A DNA stretch of 64,000 bases from Terrisporobacter mayombei (GTDB taxonomy: Bacteria; Bacillota; Clostridia; Peptostreptococcales; Peptostreptococcaceae): assembly GCF_020748465.1 (NCBI RefSeq), contig NZ_JAHZMP010000001.1, forward strand, positions 248,001 to 312,000, in the 5' to 3' direction. The position numbers and the translations under genes were made by a program. The notes below the pieces were generated by a model. It made no database searches and was not told the origin of the DNA. It was given only the letters and a program-made list of their open reading frames with translations. Positions 24,467-33,771 of this stretch are shown here, piece after piece. Numbering within the stretch: position 1 is the first letter of the stretch; each line of letters begins with the position of its first letter.

Positions 24467-26739
24467 TACTTTTCCATCATGGCCATAAATACTTTTTCTG
24501 GTGTCATAGGTAAAGTATTTAAATTTATTCCTATACCATTGTAAATTGCATTTTCTATGGCTGGACATGGTGTATTTACAACAACTTCACCTACAGATTT
24601 TGCTCCAAATGGTCCCGTTGGCTCGTAACTTTCTTCAAAGTCTACTATTATATTACCAACATCTTTTCTAGTTGGTATTTTGTATTGCATAAATGTATTA
24701 GATGCTAATTCACCTTTACTTGTATAAACAACATCTTCATATAATGCCATACCTATACCTTGAGCTATTCCACCTTCTACTTGTATTTTTGCTAAGTTTT
24801 TATTAATTACTGTTCCGCAGTCAACTACCGCCACATAGTCTATTATATCAACTTTTCCAGTTTCTTTATCTATTTCTGTTTCCACAAATCCTGCTATAAA
24901 TGGTGGTGGTGAAACTGGACTTCCATGAGTAGCATATCCTATTAGTTGGTCTTTATTAGGTCCAACAGTTACGTCTACTGCCAAATCAAATACTGATATT
25001 GATTTATCTCCATCTAATGACTTTACACAGCTTCCGTCAAACTCTACATCTTCTTTATTAAGTCCTAATCTTTCTGCTCCAAGGTTTACTATCTTATTTT
25101 TCAGTTCTATTGCAGCTTTTACTACAGCCATACCTGTAACATAAGTAGTACTTGATGCATAAGAACCTGGATCATATGGCGAAGAGTCTGTATCTGCTGA
25201 GTTTACTACTATTTTGTCCATTGTAGTTTCTAAAATTTCTGCACACATTTGAGCAAGTATAGTGTCACTACCTGTACCCATATCTGTTGAACCAGTAAGT
25301 AGTGTATAGTTACCATCATCATTTAATTTTATTTCTATAGATGCAGTGTCTATTCCAGCTATTCCAGAACCCTGCATAGTAAGGGCCATTCCCACACTTC
25401 TTACTTTTTTAGGGGATATTTCTCTAGAAGGATATTTTTCATCCCATTTTATAAGCTCTTTACCTTTTTTAATACATCTATCTAAGGCAACACTATTTAA
25501 ATGCTTATCGTAAGCTGGAGATACTTCTCCTTCTTTTATTATGTTTTTAAATCTTACATCTACTGGATCCATATTTAATTTAGTTGCTAACTTATTTATA
25601 GTTGCTTCAACTGCAAAACATCCTTGAGTAGCTCCATATCCTCTAAATGCTCCTGATGGTGTTTTATTAGTATATACTACATTTCCTTTAAATCTAGCAG
25701 CTTTTAACTTTCCATACATAGGCATAGTTTTTTCTCCAACTAGTCCAAATGTAGTAGAAGCATGTTCTCCATATGCTCCTGTATCTGATAGAGCATCTAT
25801 ATCTATAACTTTTATTGTTCCATCTTTATCTGCCCCAACTTTTACATTTAGTTTCATGGCATGTCTAGATGTTGTACATGTAAAAGTTTCTTTTCTATCG
25901 TATATTATTTTAGCTGGTTTTCCTGTTTTCAAAGTAACAAGTGCAGAGAATATTTCCACGCATGCCGTTTGCTTTCCACCAAAACCACCACCAATTCTTG
26001 GTTTTATAACTCTTACTTTGCTTGATGGCATATCTAAAGCTCTTGCTACATGTCTTCTTACATGGAAAGGTATTTGTGTAGAACTTACTACAACCAATCT
26101 TCCCATATGATCTAAGTAGTTGTAAGCTCTATAAGTTTCCATCATCCCATGAGATTGTGCTTGTGTATAATATGTGTCTTCAACAACTATATCACATTTT
26201 GATAATTCTTCTTCTACATTACCTTTTTCATATAAATGTTTAGATACTATATTTCTCTCTCTTTCCATTCCTATATCGAAGTTACAATGTAAATCTTCTG
26301 TATGTACTATACTTTCATTGTCTATAGCTTTTTCCATATCCGTTACTGGAGTTAATACATTGTACTTAACTTTTATCATCTTCATAGCTTTTATGGCAGT
26401 TTTTTCGTCCTTTGCTGCTATTATAGCTACTTCATCTCCCACATATCTTACTGTTTTATCTAGTATTAATCTGTCATAAGGAGATGGTTCTGGAAATGAT
26501 TGTCCAGCTAATGTGAATTTATTTTGTGGCACATCTTTATATGTTAAAACGCATTCAACTCCTGGTACCATCATGGCTCTTTTTATATCTATTTCTTCTA
26601 TAACTGCATAAGGATGTGGACTTCTCAGTATTTTAACTACTAAGGCTTCCTTAGCTGCTAAATCATCTGTGTATACTGGCTTACCAGTAGCTATTGACAT
26701 TCCATCTATTTTTGCTATGCCTTTACCTACTATTTTCAT
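24466..26739 (-). CDS. xdhA: Xanthine dehydrogenase-type molybdenum hydroxylase, Moco-binding subunit
   Basis: The 757-aa large subunit of a three-subunit hydroxylase that oxidises purines or other N-heterocycles. The a/b hammerhead domain (GKGIAKIDG, TDDL) leads into the Moco-binding domain. Seen: GGGFGGK (250-256), GAFRGYG with the substrate Arg (363-369), TDMGTGSDT, and the catalytic Glu at about 718 in FGAKSVGEV. The size and order fit xanthine dehydrogenases and the related purine hydroxylases of clostridia; the specific substrate cannot be read from the sequence. No selenocysteine codon is present, as expected because the Se in these enzymes is a labile ligand. YqeB and YqeC nearby mark the Se-dependent group. 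Confidence 0.93.
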   Translation of the reverse strand: MKIVGKGIAKIDGMSIATGKPVYTDDLAAKEALVVKILRSPHPYAVIEEIDIKRAMMVPGVECVLTYKDVPQNKFTLAGQSFPEPSPYDRLILDKTVRYVGDEVAIIAAKDEKTAIKAMKMIKVKYNVLTPVTDMEKAIDNESIVHTEDLHCNFDIGMERERNIVSKHLYEKGNVEEELSKCDIVVEDTYYTQAQSHGMMETYRAYNYLDHMGRLVVVSSTQIPFHVRRHVARALDMPSSKVRVIKPRIGGGFGGKQTACVEIFSALVTLKTGKPAKIIYDRKETFTCTTSRHAMKLNVKVGADKDGTIKVIDIDALSDTGAYGEHASTTFGLVGEKTMPMYGKLKAARFKGNVVYTNKTPSGAFRGYGATQGCFAVEATINKLATKLNMDPVDVRFKNIIKEGEVSPAYDKHLNSVALDRCIKKGKELIKWDEKYPSREISPKKVRSVGMALTMQGSGIAGIDTASIEIKLNDDGNYTLLTGSTDMGTGSDTILAQMCAEILETTMDKIVVNSADTDSSPYDPGSYASSTTYVTGMAVVKAAIELKNKIVNLGAERLGLNKEDVEFDGSCVKSLDGDKSISVFDLAVDVTVGPNKDQLIGYATHGSPVSPPPFIAGFVETEIDKETGKVDIIDYVAVVDCGTVINKNLAKIQVEGGIAQGIGMALYEDVVYTSKGELASNTFMQYKIPTRKDVGNIIVDFEESYEPTGPFGAKSVGEVVVNTPCPAIENAIYNGIGINLNTLPMTPEKVFMAMMEK

Positions 26740-26740
26740 A

Positions 26741-27190
26741 TTACTTTACCCCCATATATGTCTTTATTGCTCTAAGTTGCCCCATATATCCTGTACATCT
26801 ACATAGATTTCCAGTTAAATAATGTTTTATTTCTTCTTCACTTGGATTTTCTAGCTCTCTTTTCATAGCTATTACAGTTATTATAAATCCTGGTGAACAG
26901 AATCCACATTGCTCTGCACCTTCCTTAACAAGTATCTCTGCAAATTCACTTGCTTCTTCTTGTAAGCCTTCTATTGTTGTAATATTTTTATTATTAGCTC
27001 TGACAGATAATGTGGAACATGATAAAGTTGGTCTTTTATCTATCCATACACTACATAGCCCGCAACATCCAGTGTCACAACCTCTTTTTACACTTAGATT
27101 TCCTACTCTTCTTAGTGTATCTACTAAATATTCGTCAGCTTCCACATCTATATCAATTTTTTTTCCATTTACATTCATTGTGATTAACAT
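26741..27190 (-). CDS. xdhC: Molybdenum hydroxylase iron-sulfur subunit
   Basis: A 149-aa protein carrying two [2Fe-2S] clusters that pass electrons from Moco to FAD. The plant-ferredoxin-like N-terminal cluster is in VKRGCDTGCCGLCSVWID with a fourth Cys in TLSCST; the all-helical second cluster is in EQCGFCSPGF and TGNLCRCTGY. It overlaps the FAD-subunit gene by 7 bases and lies 1 bp before xdhA, so all three are co-translated. The 'xdhC' symbol here means the Fe-S subunit (E. coli XdhABC usage), not the CoxI-family maturase. Confidence 0.95.
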   Translation of the reverse strand: MLITMNVNGKKIDIDVEADEYLVDTLRRVGNLSVKRGCDTGCCGLCSVWIDKRPTLSCSTLSVRANNKNITTIEGLQEEASEFAEILVKEGAEQCGFCSPGFIITVIAMKRELENPSEEEIKHYLTGNLCRCTGYMGQLRAIKTYMGVK

Positions 27191-27978
27191 GATGATACCT
27201 CCATTAAAGCGTTTTTAACTAGTGATTTACATATAGCTTTTCTGTATTCCTTGCTAGCTCTCATATTTGAACCAAATACTAATTCTTCGGCAGCTATTTC
27301 ACTTGCCTTCATTATATTTTCTTCATTTAATTCATTCTGTGATAAAAATTCACTTGCTTTAACTGCTATAGTTGCTCTTTGAGGTCTAGCACCTACACAT
27401 ATTTTCAAGTTATCATTTTCTTTAGATACAGCCATATTTAATATAGGGTAATCACTCCTTGAATTTCTCATACATTTATATATAGCATTTGCATTGTTTT
27501 TCTTTATATATAATTTAACTAGTATATCCTTTTCATATTTTTTATTTAGGAATTCTTCTAATAATATTCTTCCACCATTATATAACTCTACTTCTGTTTG
27601 TAGCGCCAGTAAACCTACTATTAAGTCAGAGAAACCATATCTAGAGAATACACTTCCTCCAACAGTTACTACATTTCTAAATTGAACACCTATTATATCT
27701 CTAACTGACTTTGGTAAAACTCCATCAAAGTATTTATTTAATATAGGGCTAACTTCTAAATCTCTTAGTGTAGTCGTAGCTCCTATTTCTATATAATCTG
27801 AACTTTCTTCTATAATGTTTAAGTTTAAGGCAGATAAATCTATCCCCGCGCCTATTCTTTTTTTCCCCATTCTAAGGAAAGCACTACCTCCTATAACTAT
27901 GTTGTTTTTTCTTTTTGTAAGTATCTCATAAGCTTCTTCAAGTGACTGAGGTTGCACTAATTCCATTAGTGTAAACAT
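27184..27978 (-). CDS. xdhB: Molybdenum hydroxylase FAD-binding subunit
   Basis: A 264-aa FAD subunit of the CO dehydrogenase flavoprotein family. The FAD site is shown by NIVIGGSAFLRMG (about 29-41), EIGATTTLRDLE, and FRNVVTVGGSVFSRYG (second FAD loop), followed by the CODH_FAD_C domain (ICVGARPQRATIAVK). The ATG at 27978 is taken because GGGAGG is 7 bases before it. It is the first gene of the hydroxylase operon and has its own upstream region behind the permease terminator. Confidence 0.93.
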   Translation of the reverse strand: MFTLMELVQPQSLEEAYEILTKRKNNIVIGGSAFLRMGKKRIGAGIDLSALNLNIIEESSDYIEIGATTTLRDLEVSPILNKYFDGVLPKSVRDIIGVQFRNVVTVGGSVFSRYGFSDLIVGLLALQTEVELYNGGRILLEEFLNKKYEKDILVKLYIKKNNANAIYKCMRNSRSDYPILNMAVSKENDNLKICVGARPQRATIAVKASEFLSQNELNEENIMKASEIAAEELVFGSNMRASKEYRKAICKSLVKNALMEVSSC

Positions 27979-28083
27979 AATTCTTCCTCCCATAAAATAT
28001 ATTTTGTCATCATAATTTTAACCTTGTATATTATATCATAACTAACTAGATTCTTCTAAACATTTTATCATTTTTTTTAAATA

Positions 28084-28092
28084 ATGTTCGTA
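28084..28092. promoter_or_regulatory. TGTTCGT element upstream of the hydroxylase operon
   Basis: ATGTTCGTA is part of an imperfect palindrome (TTCGTA, TT, TATGAA) about 100 bp before the FAD-subunit start. The same core, TGTTCGT, occurs twice in the promoter region of the purine permease (29527-29533 and, reversed, 29585-29591). It is a candidate shared operator; the base composition makes chance possible. Confidence 0.35.
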
Positions 28093-28116
28093 TTTATGAA
28101 TATTTCATTATCATAT

Positions 28117-28155
28117 AAAAAAAGACATATAAGAATTTCTTATATATCTTTTTTA
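28117..28155 (-). terminator. Terminator after the NCS2 permease gene
   Basis: AAAAGATATATAAGAA pairs with TTCTTATATGTCTTTT on the minus strand and runs into T7. It makes the hydroxylase operon a separate transcription unit. Confidence 0.85.
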
Positions 28156-28158
28156 TAT

Positions 28159-29481
28159 TTATGCAGTAAGTGCATTTTCTTCGCACATTTCTTCCTTAGG
28201 TAAAACCATGTTAAGTATTACTGCTAATATGGCAGGTAATACAGTTTTTGATTCTCCAAATATTAATTGTATAGACTCTGGAAAAGCATCAAAGAATCCT
28301 GGAACATAAGCAACTCCAAGGCCTAATCCTAATGATACAGCAATTATCATTGCATTTCTTTCAGTTAGTTTATCAGTAGTTATAAGTCTTATCCCACTTA
28401 CTACTATCATAGAGAACATTACTATAGAAGCGCCTCCAAGTACACTCGCTGGCATTAAAGATATAAGTGCTCCTACTTTTGGGAATATACCCGATATTAT
28501 TAATATGAAAGCTCCTGTTGCGACAACAAATCGATTAACTATTTTTGTCATAGCTACTATACCAACATTTTGACCAAAAGACGTATTTGGCAATACATTA
28601 AATATAGCTCCTATGAAACTTCCTATACCATCTGCTAAAACTGCTCCAACTATTTCTTTTTCACTAGCCTCACGACCAAGACCAGAGTTCGCTATGGCTG
28701 TTGTATCTCCTATAGTTTCTACTGTTGAAACCATATATACAAATATCATAGCTATTATAGCATCCATATGGAATGAAAATCCTAATTGAAATGGCATTGG
28801 TATAGATATAAACGCAGCCTGAGATAAAGATGAGAAATCTATTTTACCCATAGGTATAGCTACTAAGTATCCAACTATTAATCCGATAAGTACTGATGAT
28901 ATACTAAGCATTCCTTTAGTATATTGTTTAAAAAATATAACTGTTATAAGTACGATTGTTCCTAAAAATAAATTTGATAGTGAAGCAAAGTCAGCTGCCC
29001 CTACACCACCTGCAAAATAATTAACTCCAGTTGGTAAAAGTGCGATTCCCATAGTTAAAACAACTATTCCTGTAACTACTGGTGGGAAATATTTTCTTAT
29101 ACGTTTTAATACTAATCCACCCACTAATATCTGAAATAATGCCCCTACTAAACAAGCTCCTAGTATTCCTTCTATTCCATATTTAACACCTATTGCTGTA
29201 GCAGCAGGTACAAAACCAAAACTAGTTCCCATGACTATAGGAAGCTTTGCTCCTATTGGCCCAAGTGGATAACATTGCATTAATGTTACTATACCAGATA
29301 CAAACATGGCACATTGTATTAGTGATGCTTTTGTAGCATCATCCAGGTTTAGAACATTTGAGATTATTATAAGTGGTGTAACATTTCCTACAAACATTGC
29401 CAATATATGTTGTAAACCTAATGGTATTGCTTCCGTTAGTTTAGGTCTTCCGTCTAGCTGATAAATTACTCTTTTGTTCAT
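28159..29481 (-). CDS. NCS2 family uracil/xanthine permease
   Basis: A 440-aa permease with about 14 membrane segments, related to xanthine/uric acid carriers (PbuX, UraA, XanQ). Key features: QHILAMFVGNVTPLI near the N-terminus, FPPVVTGIVVLTMGIALLPTG, and the NCS2 signature NTSFGQNVGIVAMTKI (about 300-315). Residues for purine over uracil cannot be decided by eye, but the location next to a xanthine dehydrogenase-type enzyme makes a xanthine or uric acid carrier likely. It has its own promoter with TGTTCGT elements, and ends at a terminator. Confidence 0.92.
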   Translation of the reverse strand: MNKRVIYQLDGRPKLTEAIPLGLQHILAMFVGNVTPLIIISNVLNLDDATKASLIQCAMFVSGIVTLMQCYPLGPIGAKLPIVMGTSFGFVPAATAIGVKYGIEGILGACLVGALFQILVGGLVLKRIRKYFPPVVTGIVVLTMGIALLPTGVNYFAGGVGAADFASLSNLFLGTIVLITVIFFKQYTKGMLSISSVLIGLIVGYLVAIPMGKIDFSSLSQAAFISIPMPFQLGFSFHMDAIIAMIFVYMVSTVETIGDTTAIANSGLGREASEKEIVGAVLADGIGSFIGAIFNVLPNTSFGQNVGIVAMTKIVNRFVVATGAFILIISGIFPKVGALISLMPASVLGGASIVMFSMIVVSGIRLITTDKLTERNAMIIAVSLGLGLGVAYVPGFFDAFPESIQLIFGESKTVLPAILAVILNMVLPKEEMCEENALTA

Positions 29482-29526
29482 AAAATTCTCCCTTTATCAA
29501 AACCAAATTGTTTATTTGTATATTAT

Positions 29527-29591
29527 TGTTCGTCTTTCCATTTTTAATTATATATGTTCCTCCATTTTTTTACAAGTTTTTTTACGAACAT
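29527..29591. promoter_or_regulatory. Two TGTTCGT elements in the permease promoter region
   Basis: TGTTCGT at 29527-29533 (plus) and ACGAACA at 29585-29591 (the same element reversed) lie 46 and 105 bp upstream of the permease start. They enclose poly-A/T tracts. The spacing and orientation fit a pair of operator sites. No purine riboswitch sequence is recognisable here. Confidence 0.35.
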
Positions 29592-29649
29592 TTTTTTATT
29601 TTTTTTATTTTTTATGCGATGTTTGTTCTTTTATTTTATATTACATAAT

Positions 29650-29677
29650 AAAAAACCACCTCATATAGAGGTGATTT
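29650..29677 (-). terminator. Terminator after the NlpC/P60 gene
   Basis: AATCACCTC pairs with GAGGTGGTT on the minus strand followed by T6. Confidence 0.85.
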
Positions 29678-29730
29678 TAAATAAATACGTATATTTAAAA
29701 ATATATAATTATTATTAAAACAATAATAAT

Positions 29731-30912
29731 CTAATATATTATTCTTCTTGCCGTAACATATCCCTTAACGTAATATGATGTTGACAAACTTTCGTATTTT
29801 ACTGATTTTCCTGGACTTGGTGAGTGAATAAATTTACCATTACCAACATACATGCCCACATGTTTAATAGAATTTGTTCCACTATTAAAAAATACCAAGT
29901 CACCTGCTTTTAAATTACTTTTACTTACATGTTTTCCATTTTTAGCTTGATCTCTCGATGTTCTATTTAGATATATTCCTGCTTTTTTATAAGCATAATA
30001 TGTAAGCCCTGAACAGTCAAAAGAATTAGGCCCTGCAGCACCATAAACATATGGTTTACCTACTTGCGCTTTAACTGTAGATAGTACTTTATCAAGTTTG
30101 GAATTACTTGACGGCTTATCAGAAGAAGATGTTGATTTATAACTTACTTTTATATCACTTGAATCTCCAGCGTATACCTTTAAGTACTTTGTAGATACAT
30201 ACCCTGTAGACGAGCTAGATAATTTTACCTTAGACCATCCATTACTATATGATGATATTACACCAACAACACTATTCTTTTTAATTGTTTTTTTAACACT
30301 ATGTTTAGCAGAAGCACCTGATCTTACATTCAGTGCTGATGCTGTAACCTTACCTACTTTTCTTATTGAATCTGATGTAGTTGTTGATCCTGAAATCTTA
30401 GTATATTCATCAGTAATATATCTTGTTTTTCCTTTGTATTCAACCTTATACCATCCATTGCTACATCTTGATATGTATTTAAGCTTTGTTCCTTTACTTA
30501 CTGTACCTACTATAGAATACTTTGTTCCAGCTCCACTTCTTATATTAACTCTGCTTGCTGTAACTTGCACAGTTTTAGAAGTCGAAGTTGAAGTAGAACC
30601 ACTTTTTACTTTTGAGTATTTATTACTTACATATCTAGTACTTCCTTTATATTTAACCTTATACCATCCATTGCTGCATGTTGATATATATTCAAGTTTT
30701 GTTCCTTTTCTCACTGTGCCAGCTATAGAATATTTTGTGCTAGATCCTGTTCTAACATTAAGAGCATCACATGTAACTTCTACAACCTTGCTACTCCTAA
30801 CTTCACTAGCTTCCACATTTTCGTTGATAGCTATTGTTGGCATAATACTTGTAGCTAACACACCTACAGCCATTCCTTTTGAAATAGTTTTTGCATTTTT
30901 GTTAAAAATCAT
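29731..30912 (-). CDS. Secreted NlpC/P60 (C40) peptidoglycan hydrolase with three SH3b domains
   Basis: A 393-aa exported cell-wall endopeptidase. A signal peptide (GMAVGVLATSIMPTIAINENVEA region) leads to three bacterial SH3 repeats of about 65 residues, each with a (L/I)NVRSGxxxKYS-type motif (about 50-115, 118-180, 195-255). A Ser-rich linker follows, then the NlpC/P60 catalytic domain: Cys in FDCSGLTYYAY, AGDLVFFNSG, His in HVGMYVGNG and a second His in FIHSPSPG. The ATG at 30912 fits the GAGGTG ribosome site better than GTG at 30921. Such enzymes cut D-Glu-mDAP bonds, often in cell separation or spore processes. It is monocistronic. Confidence 0.94.
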   Translation of the reverse strand: MIFNKNAKTISKGMAVGVLATSIMPTIAINENVEASEVRSSKVVEVTCDALNVRTGSSTKYSIAGTVRKGTKLEYISTCSNGWYKVKYKGSTRYVSNKYSKVKSGSTSTSTSKTVQVTASRVNIRSGAGTKYSIVGTVSKGTKLKYISRCSNGWYKVEYKGKTRYITDEYTKISGSTTTSDSIRKVGKVTASALNVRSGASAKHSVKKTIKKNSVVGVISSYSNGWSKVKLSSSSTGYVSTKYLKVYAGDSSDIKVSYKSTSSSDKPSSNSKLDKVLSTVKAQVGKPYVYGAAGPNSFDCSGLTYYAYKKAGIYLNRTSRDQAKNGKHVSKSNLKAGDLVFFNSGTNSIKHVGMYVGNGKFIHSPSPGKSVKYESLSTSYYVKGYVTARRIIY

Positions 30913-31034
30913 ATTCCACACATCACCTCATTTTGTAACTTATTTGTAATTTTTGTAACCCTTTTGTAACCATTTTAGCATAACCACCACAAAAATTTCT
31001 ATATTTTTACAAAATAAATAACAAATTAACAAAA

Positions 31035-31068
31035 TAATAACCCCCTATATTTATATAGGAGGCTATTG
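31035..31068 (-). terminator. Terminator after the intact PAS kinase gene
   Basis: On the minus strand AATAGCCTCCTATA pairs with TATAGGGGGTTATT, followed by TATTTTG; it lies 30 bp after the kinase stop codon. Confidence 0.75.
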
Positions 31069-31097
31069 TAGTTTAGTATTTAAAGGCTCTCTTCAAT

Positions 31098-33494
31098 TTA
31101 TACACTATATATATCTGAAAATTCTATGTCGCACCTTTCTACATGTTTAAATTTTCTATCAAAATCATAATCTTTATTATTTTCTTCTTTCAACTTAATA
31201 GGAATATTAAATGTAAACTTTGATCCTTCATTGACTTTACTTGTTACATTTATTTTTCCTCCATGCATTTCTACCAAGTTTTTCACTAGTGATAATCCTA
31301 TACCACTACCTTCACACATCCTATTAAACGAACCATCAACTTGTCCAAATCTATCGAATATAATATCCAATTTATCATCTGGAATACCTGTACCAGTATC
31401 TTTTACTGAAATAATTACGTCCTTTTCTGTAGCATTAATATCTACCTCTATATATCCATTCTCTGGTGTATATTTTATAGCATTTGATAAAAGATTTAAC
31501 ATAATTCTTTCTATTTTATCTGGATCGCAACAAGTAATTAACTCTTCAACATTTGTATCAAATATAAGATTTATTTTGTTATCTTTTGTATAATCTGCCA
31601 CTGAAACAGTTATATCTTCAATCACATTTATAATGTTTTGATTAGATGATCTTAGTTCATACACTCCTGTATCCATCTTGCTTATATCTATTAAATTATT
31701 TACTAATCTTAACAATCTATAAGAATTTTGTTTTATATAATTAAGATGTTTTTTTAAATTTTCTATATCTAGATTATTTTGTTCAATATTTTTATTAATA
31801 AGTTGCATAGTACCTATTAAAATATTTATTGGTGTTCTAAATTCATGAGACATATTCGAAAAGAATTCATTCTTTACAATTTCCAACTGAACTGCTTCTT
31901 CTAAGTTTCTTTTTTCTCTTTCTATTTCTAGGTTTTTTGTAATATCTCTTGCCGCTGTCACATATACTCCTTGATTAGATATGTACATGCTACTCCATTC
32001 AAGATGAACATAGTGCCCATTCTTATGTCTAAATCTAATAATATGTCTAGTTATGTCACCATCATTGTCTCTAGAATTGTTCATCCTAAAATTTTCTGCT
32101 TCTTTAGGATGAACAATATAATCTATCGGCATCGATAATAATTCTTCTTCTTTCCACCCCAAAACTTTATACCAGTTTGGGCTTACTCTCTTAAAATATC
32201 CATCTTTGCCTACCATAGATACTAAGTCTGCGGAAACTTTTAAATACTGCTCTAACTCTATTTCAGTATATTTGCGCATTTTATTTTCCGCAAACACTTG
32301 ATTTGAGAGTCTAATATTTTTTATTATCATGGCTATTTTGTTACATATATGCTTCATATACTCGTCACTGTTATATTTAGGTGAATTTCCACTAATATAA
32401 CTTAAAGTTATAATCCCGATAAATTCATTGCTTAGTTCTATTCTATAATTTGCAGCATAATCCAATCCTTCAATACATATTTGATTGTAGATTGGTAAAT
32501 TGCTTATTTGGCCCTTTGAATACATAGTATTAAAGTGACTTTTATATTTTTCTGAGTATATATTATCTATTCTACATGGTATAAATTTTATATTCTTAAG
32601 ATGTTTATTCGCATTCTTTAGTTTTATAAAAGGTATTAAACCTTCTTTACCGTTATCATACATTAATATAGACAGCCCATCTGCCTGTGTACAATCAAGA
32701 ATGCACTCTCCTATATTACTTAGTATTTTATTTAAATCTGCATTATGGTGTTTAATATCATTATAATCACTATTAGTCATTGTTCTATTAAAATTTTTAT
32801 ACACCTCTTCTGATACTGCTTTTGCCAAACTAATATTTTCTGCTATAGCTACTATATATTTAAATCTATTATTTTTATCATAAAGTGGGCATTTGTAGCT
32901 TTTATACCAATGAACATTTTCATTAACTACTAATTTTTGATTAAATATTTTAGGACTTTTATTGTTCAATACCTCTCTATTATTTACTTCAATTTCTTTA
33001 CAAATCTCGTCTTTAAAATAATAACTATTATAGCTTCCTATTATATCTTCTCTTGTCAAATTAAATATATCGTTAAATGATTTGTTTGCATATAAATACT
33101 TACCATCTTCATTTGTAATAAATGCCGCAATTTTAATATTATCTAAAAGGTCTTCAAGCATCTCCATTGTATATGATTTTGAATCTACTTCTTTACCTAT
33201 TATAAAAATACTTTTCTCATTATTAAAATATTCTATGATAATGTTGGAATTTATTTTGACTAATTCATTGGATTTTGTATAAAAATCTAATGTTATATTC
33301 ATTTCTTCTAACTCTATAAGTCTATCCTTAACATTATTTTCTTTACTTTTAGTAACTTCTAGAATATTTAAGTCAAGTATATCTCCTATATTGTAATTTA
33401 AACGTTTTAACAAACTTTCATTGCAAAAAATTATTTTCCCAGTACAACTTAACACAATAATATAATCACTAATTTTATTGTATATTGATAACAT
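31098..33494 (-). CDS. PAS-domain sensor histidine kinase (intact paralog)
   Basis: A 798-aa soluble kinase without membrane helices. Order: PAS (NKISDYIIVLSCTGKIIFCN), a second PAS (about 95-225), a degenerate GAF-like region (GLSILMYDNGKEGLIPFIKL), a third PAS/PAC (LVSMVGKDGYFKRVSPNWYK), HisKA with the phospho-His in SNMSHEFRTPIN, and HATPase_c with N (NLLSNAIKYTPENG), F and G boxes (DTGTGIPDDKLD, GSGIGLSLVKNLVEMHGG). It ends in the tail CDIEFSDIYSV, shared with the other two kinases in this window. ATG 33494 is chosen for the AGAGGGG site. No response regulator is adjacent, so it is an orphan kinase. Confidence 0.93.
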   Translation of the reverse strand: MLSIYNKISDYIIVLSCTGKIIFCNESLLKRLNYNIGDILDLNILEVTKSKENNVKDRLIELEEMNITLDFYTKSNELVKINSNIIIEYFNNEKSIFIIGKEVDSKSYTMEMLEDLLDNIKIAAFITNEDGKYLYANKSFNDIFNLTREDIIGSYNSYYFKDEICKEIEVNNREVLNNKSPKIFNQKLVVNENVHWYKSYKCPLYDKNNRFKYIVAIAENISLAKAVSEEVYKNFNRTMTNSDYNDIKHHNADLNKILSNIGECILDCTQADGLSILMYDNGKEGLIPFIKLKNANKHLKNIKFIPCRIDNIYSEKYKSHFNTMYSKGQISNLPIYNQICIEGLDYAANYRIELSNEFIGIITLSYISGNSPKYNSDEYMKHICNKIAMIIKNIRLSNQVFAENKMRKYTEIELEQYLKVSADLVSMVGKDGYFKRVSPNWYKVLGWKEEELLSMPIDYIVHPKEAENFRMNNSRDNDGDITRHIIRFRHKNGHYVHLEWSSMYISNQGVYVTAARDITKNLEIEREKRNLEEAVQLEIVKNEFFSNMSHEFRTPINILIGTMQLINKNIEQNNLDIENLKKHLNYIKQNSYRLLRLVNNLIDISKMDTGVYELRSSNQNIINVIEDITVSVADYTKDNKINLIFDTNVEELITCCDPDKIERIMLNLLSNAIKYTPENGYIEVDINATEKDVIISVKDTGTGIPDDKLDIIFDRFGQVDGSFNRMCEGSGIGLSLVKNLVEMHGGKINVTSKVNEGSKFTFNIPIKLKEENNKDYDFDRKFKHVERCDIEFSDIYSV

Positions 33495-33708
33495 TTCCAA
33501 TCCCCTCTTACCCAATTAATAATATTTTTATATGTATTTTTACTACATATTTTACCACATTTTTACTTCTAGTATCATTTATTTAATTATACTCTATATA
33601 ATCTCTATATTAGTAACTTGTTATTATAAAAGTAAAAATCCATGTTTTAACAGATAGTATAAATGAATTATTAAATTATATTATTAGTCTAAAAAATAGT
33701 TTTTCATA

Positions 33709-33753
33709 AAAAGAAATAGAGAGCCATTATTTAATAACTCTCTATCTCTTTTA
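33709..33753 (-). terminator. Terminator after the rubrerythrin gene
   Basis: AAAAGAGATAGAGAG pairs with CTCTCTATTTCTTTT with T-rich 3' end on the minus strand, 19 bp after the stop codon. Confidence 0.85.
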
Positions 33754-33771
33754 CTATTAAATTTTTTATAA

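Noticed and set aside
24466..24568. Longer yqeC start inside xdhA
   Set aside because: The extra 34 residues overlap the end of xdhA in another frame; the coupled ATG at 24466 in TAATG is the natural start.
29482..29640. Purine riboswitch upstream of the NCS2 permease
   Set aside because: No conserved purine aptamer core could be found; only AT tracts and TGTTCGT elements.
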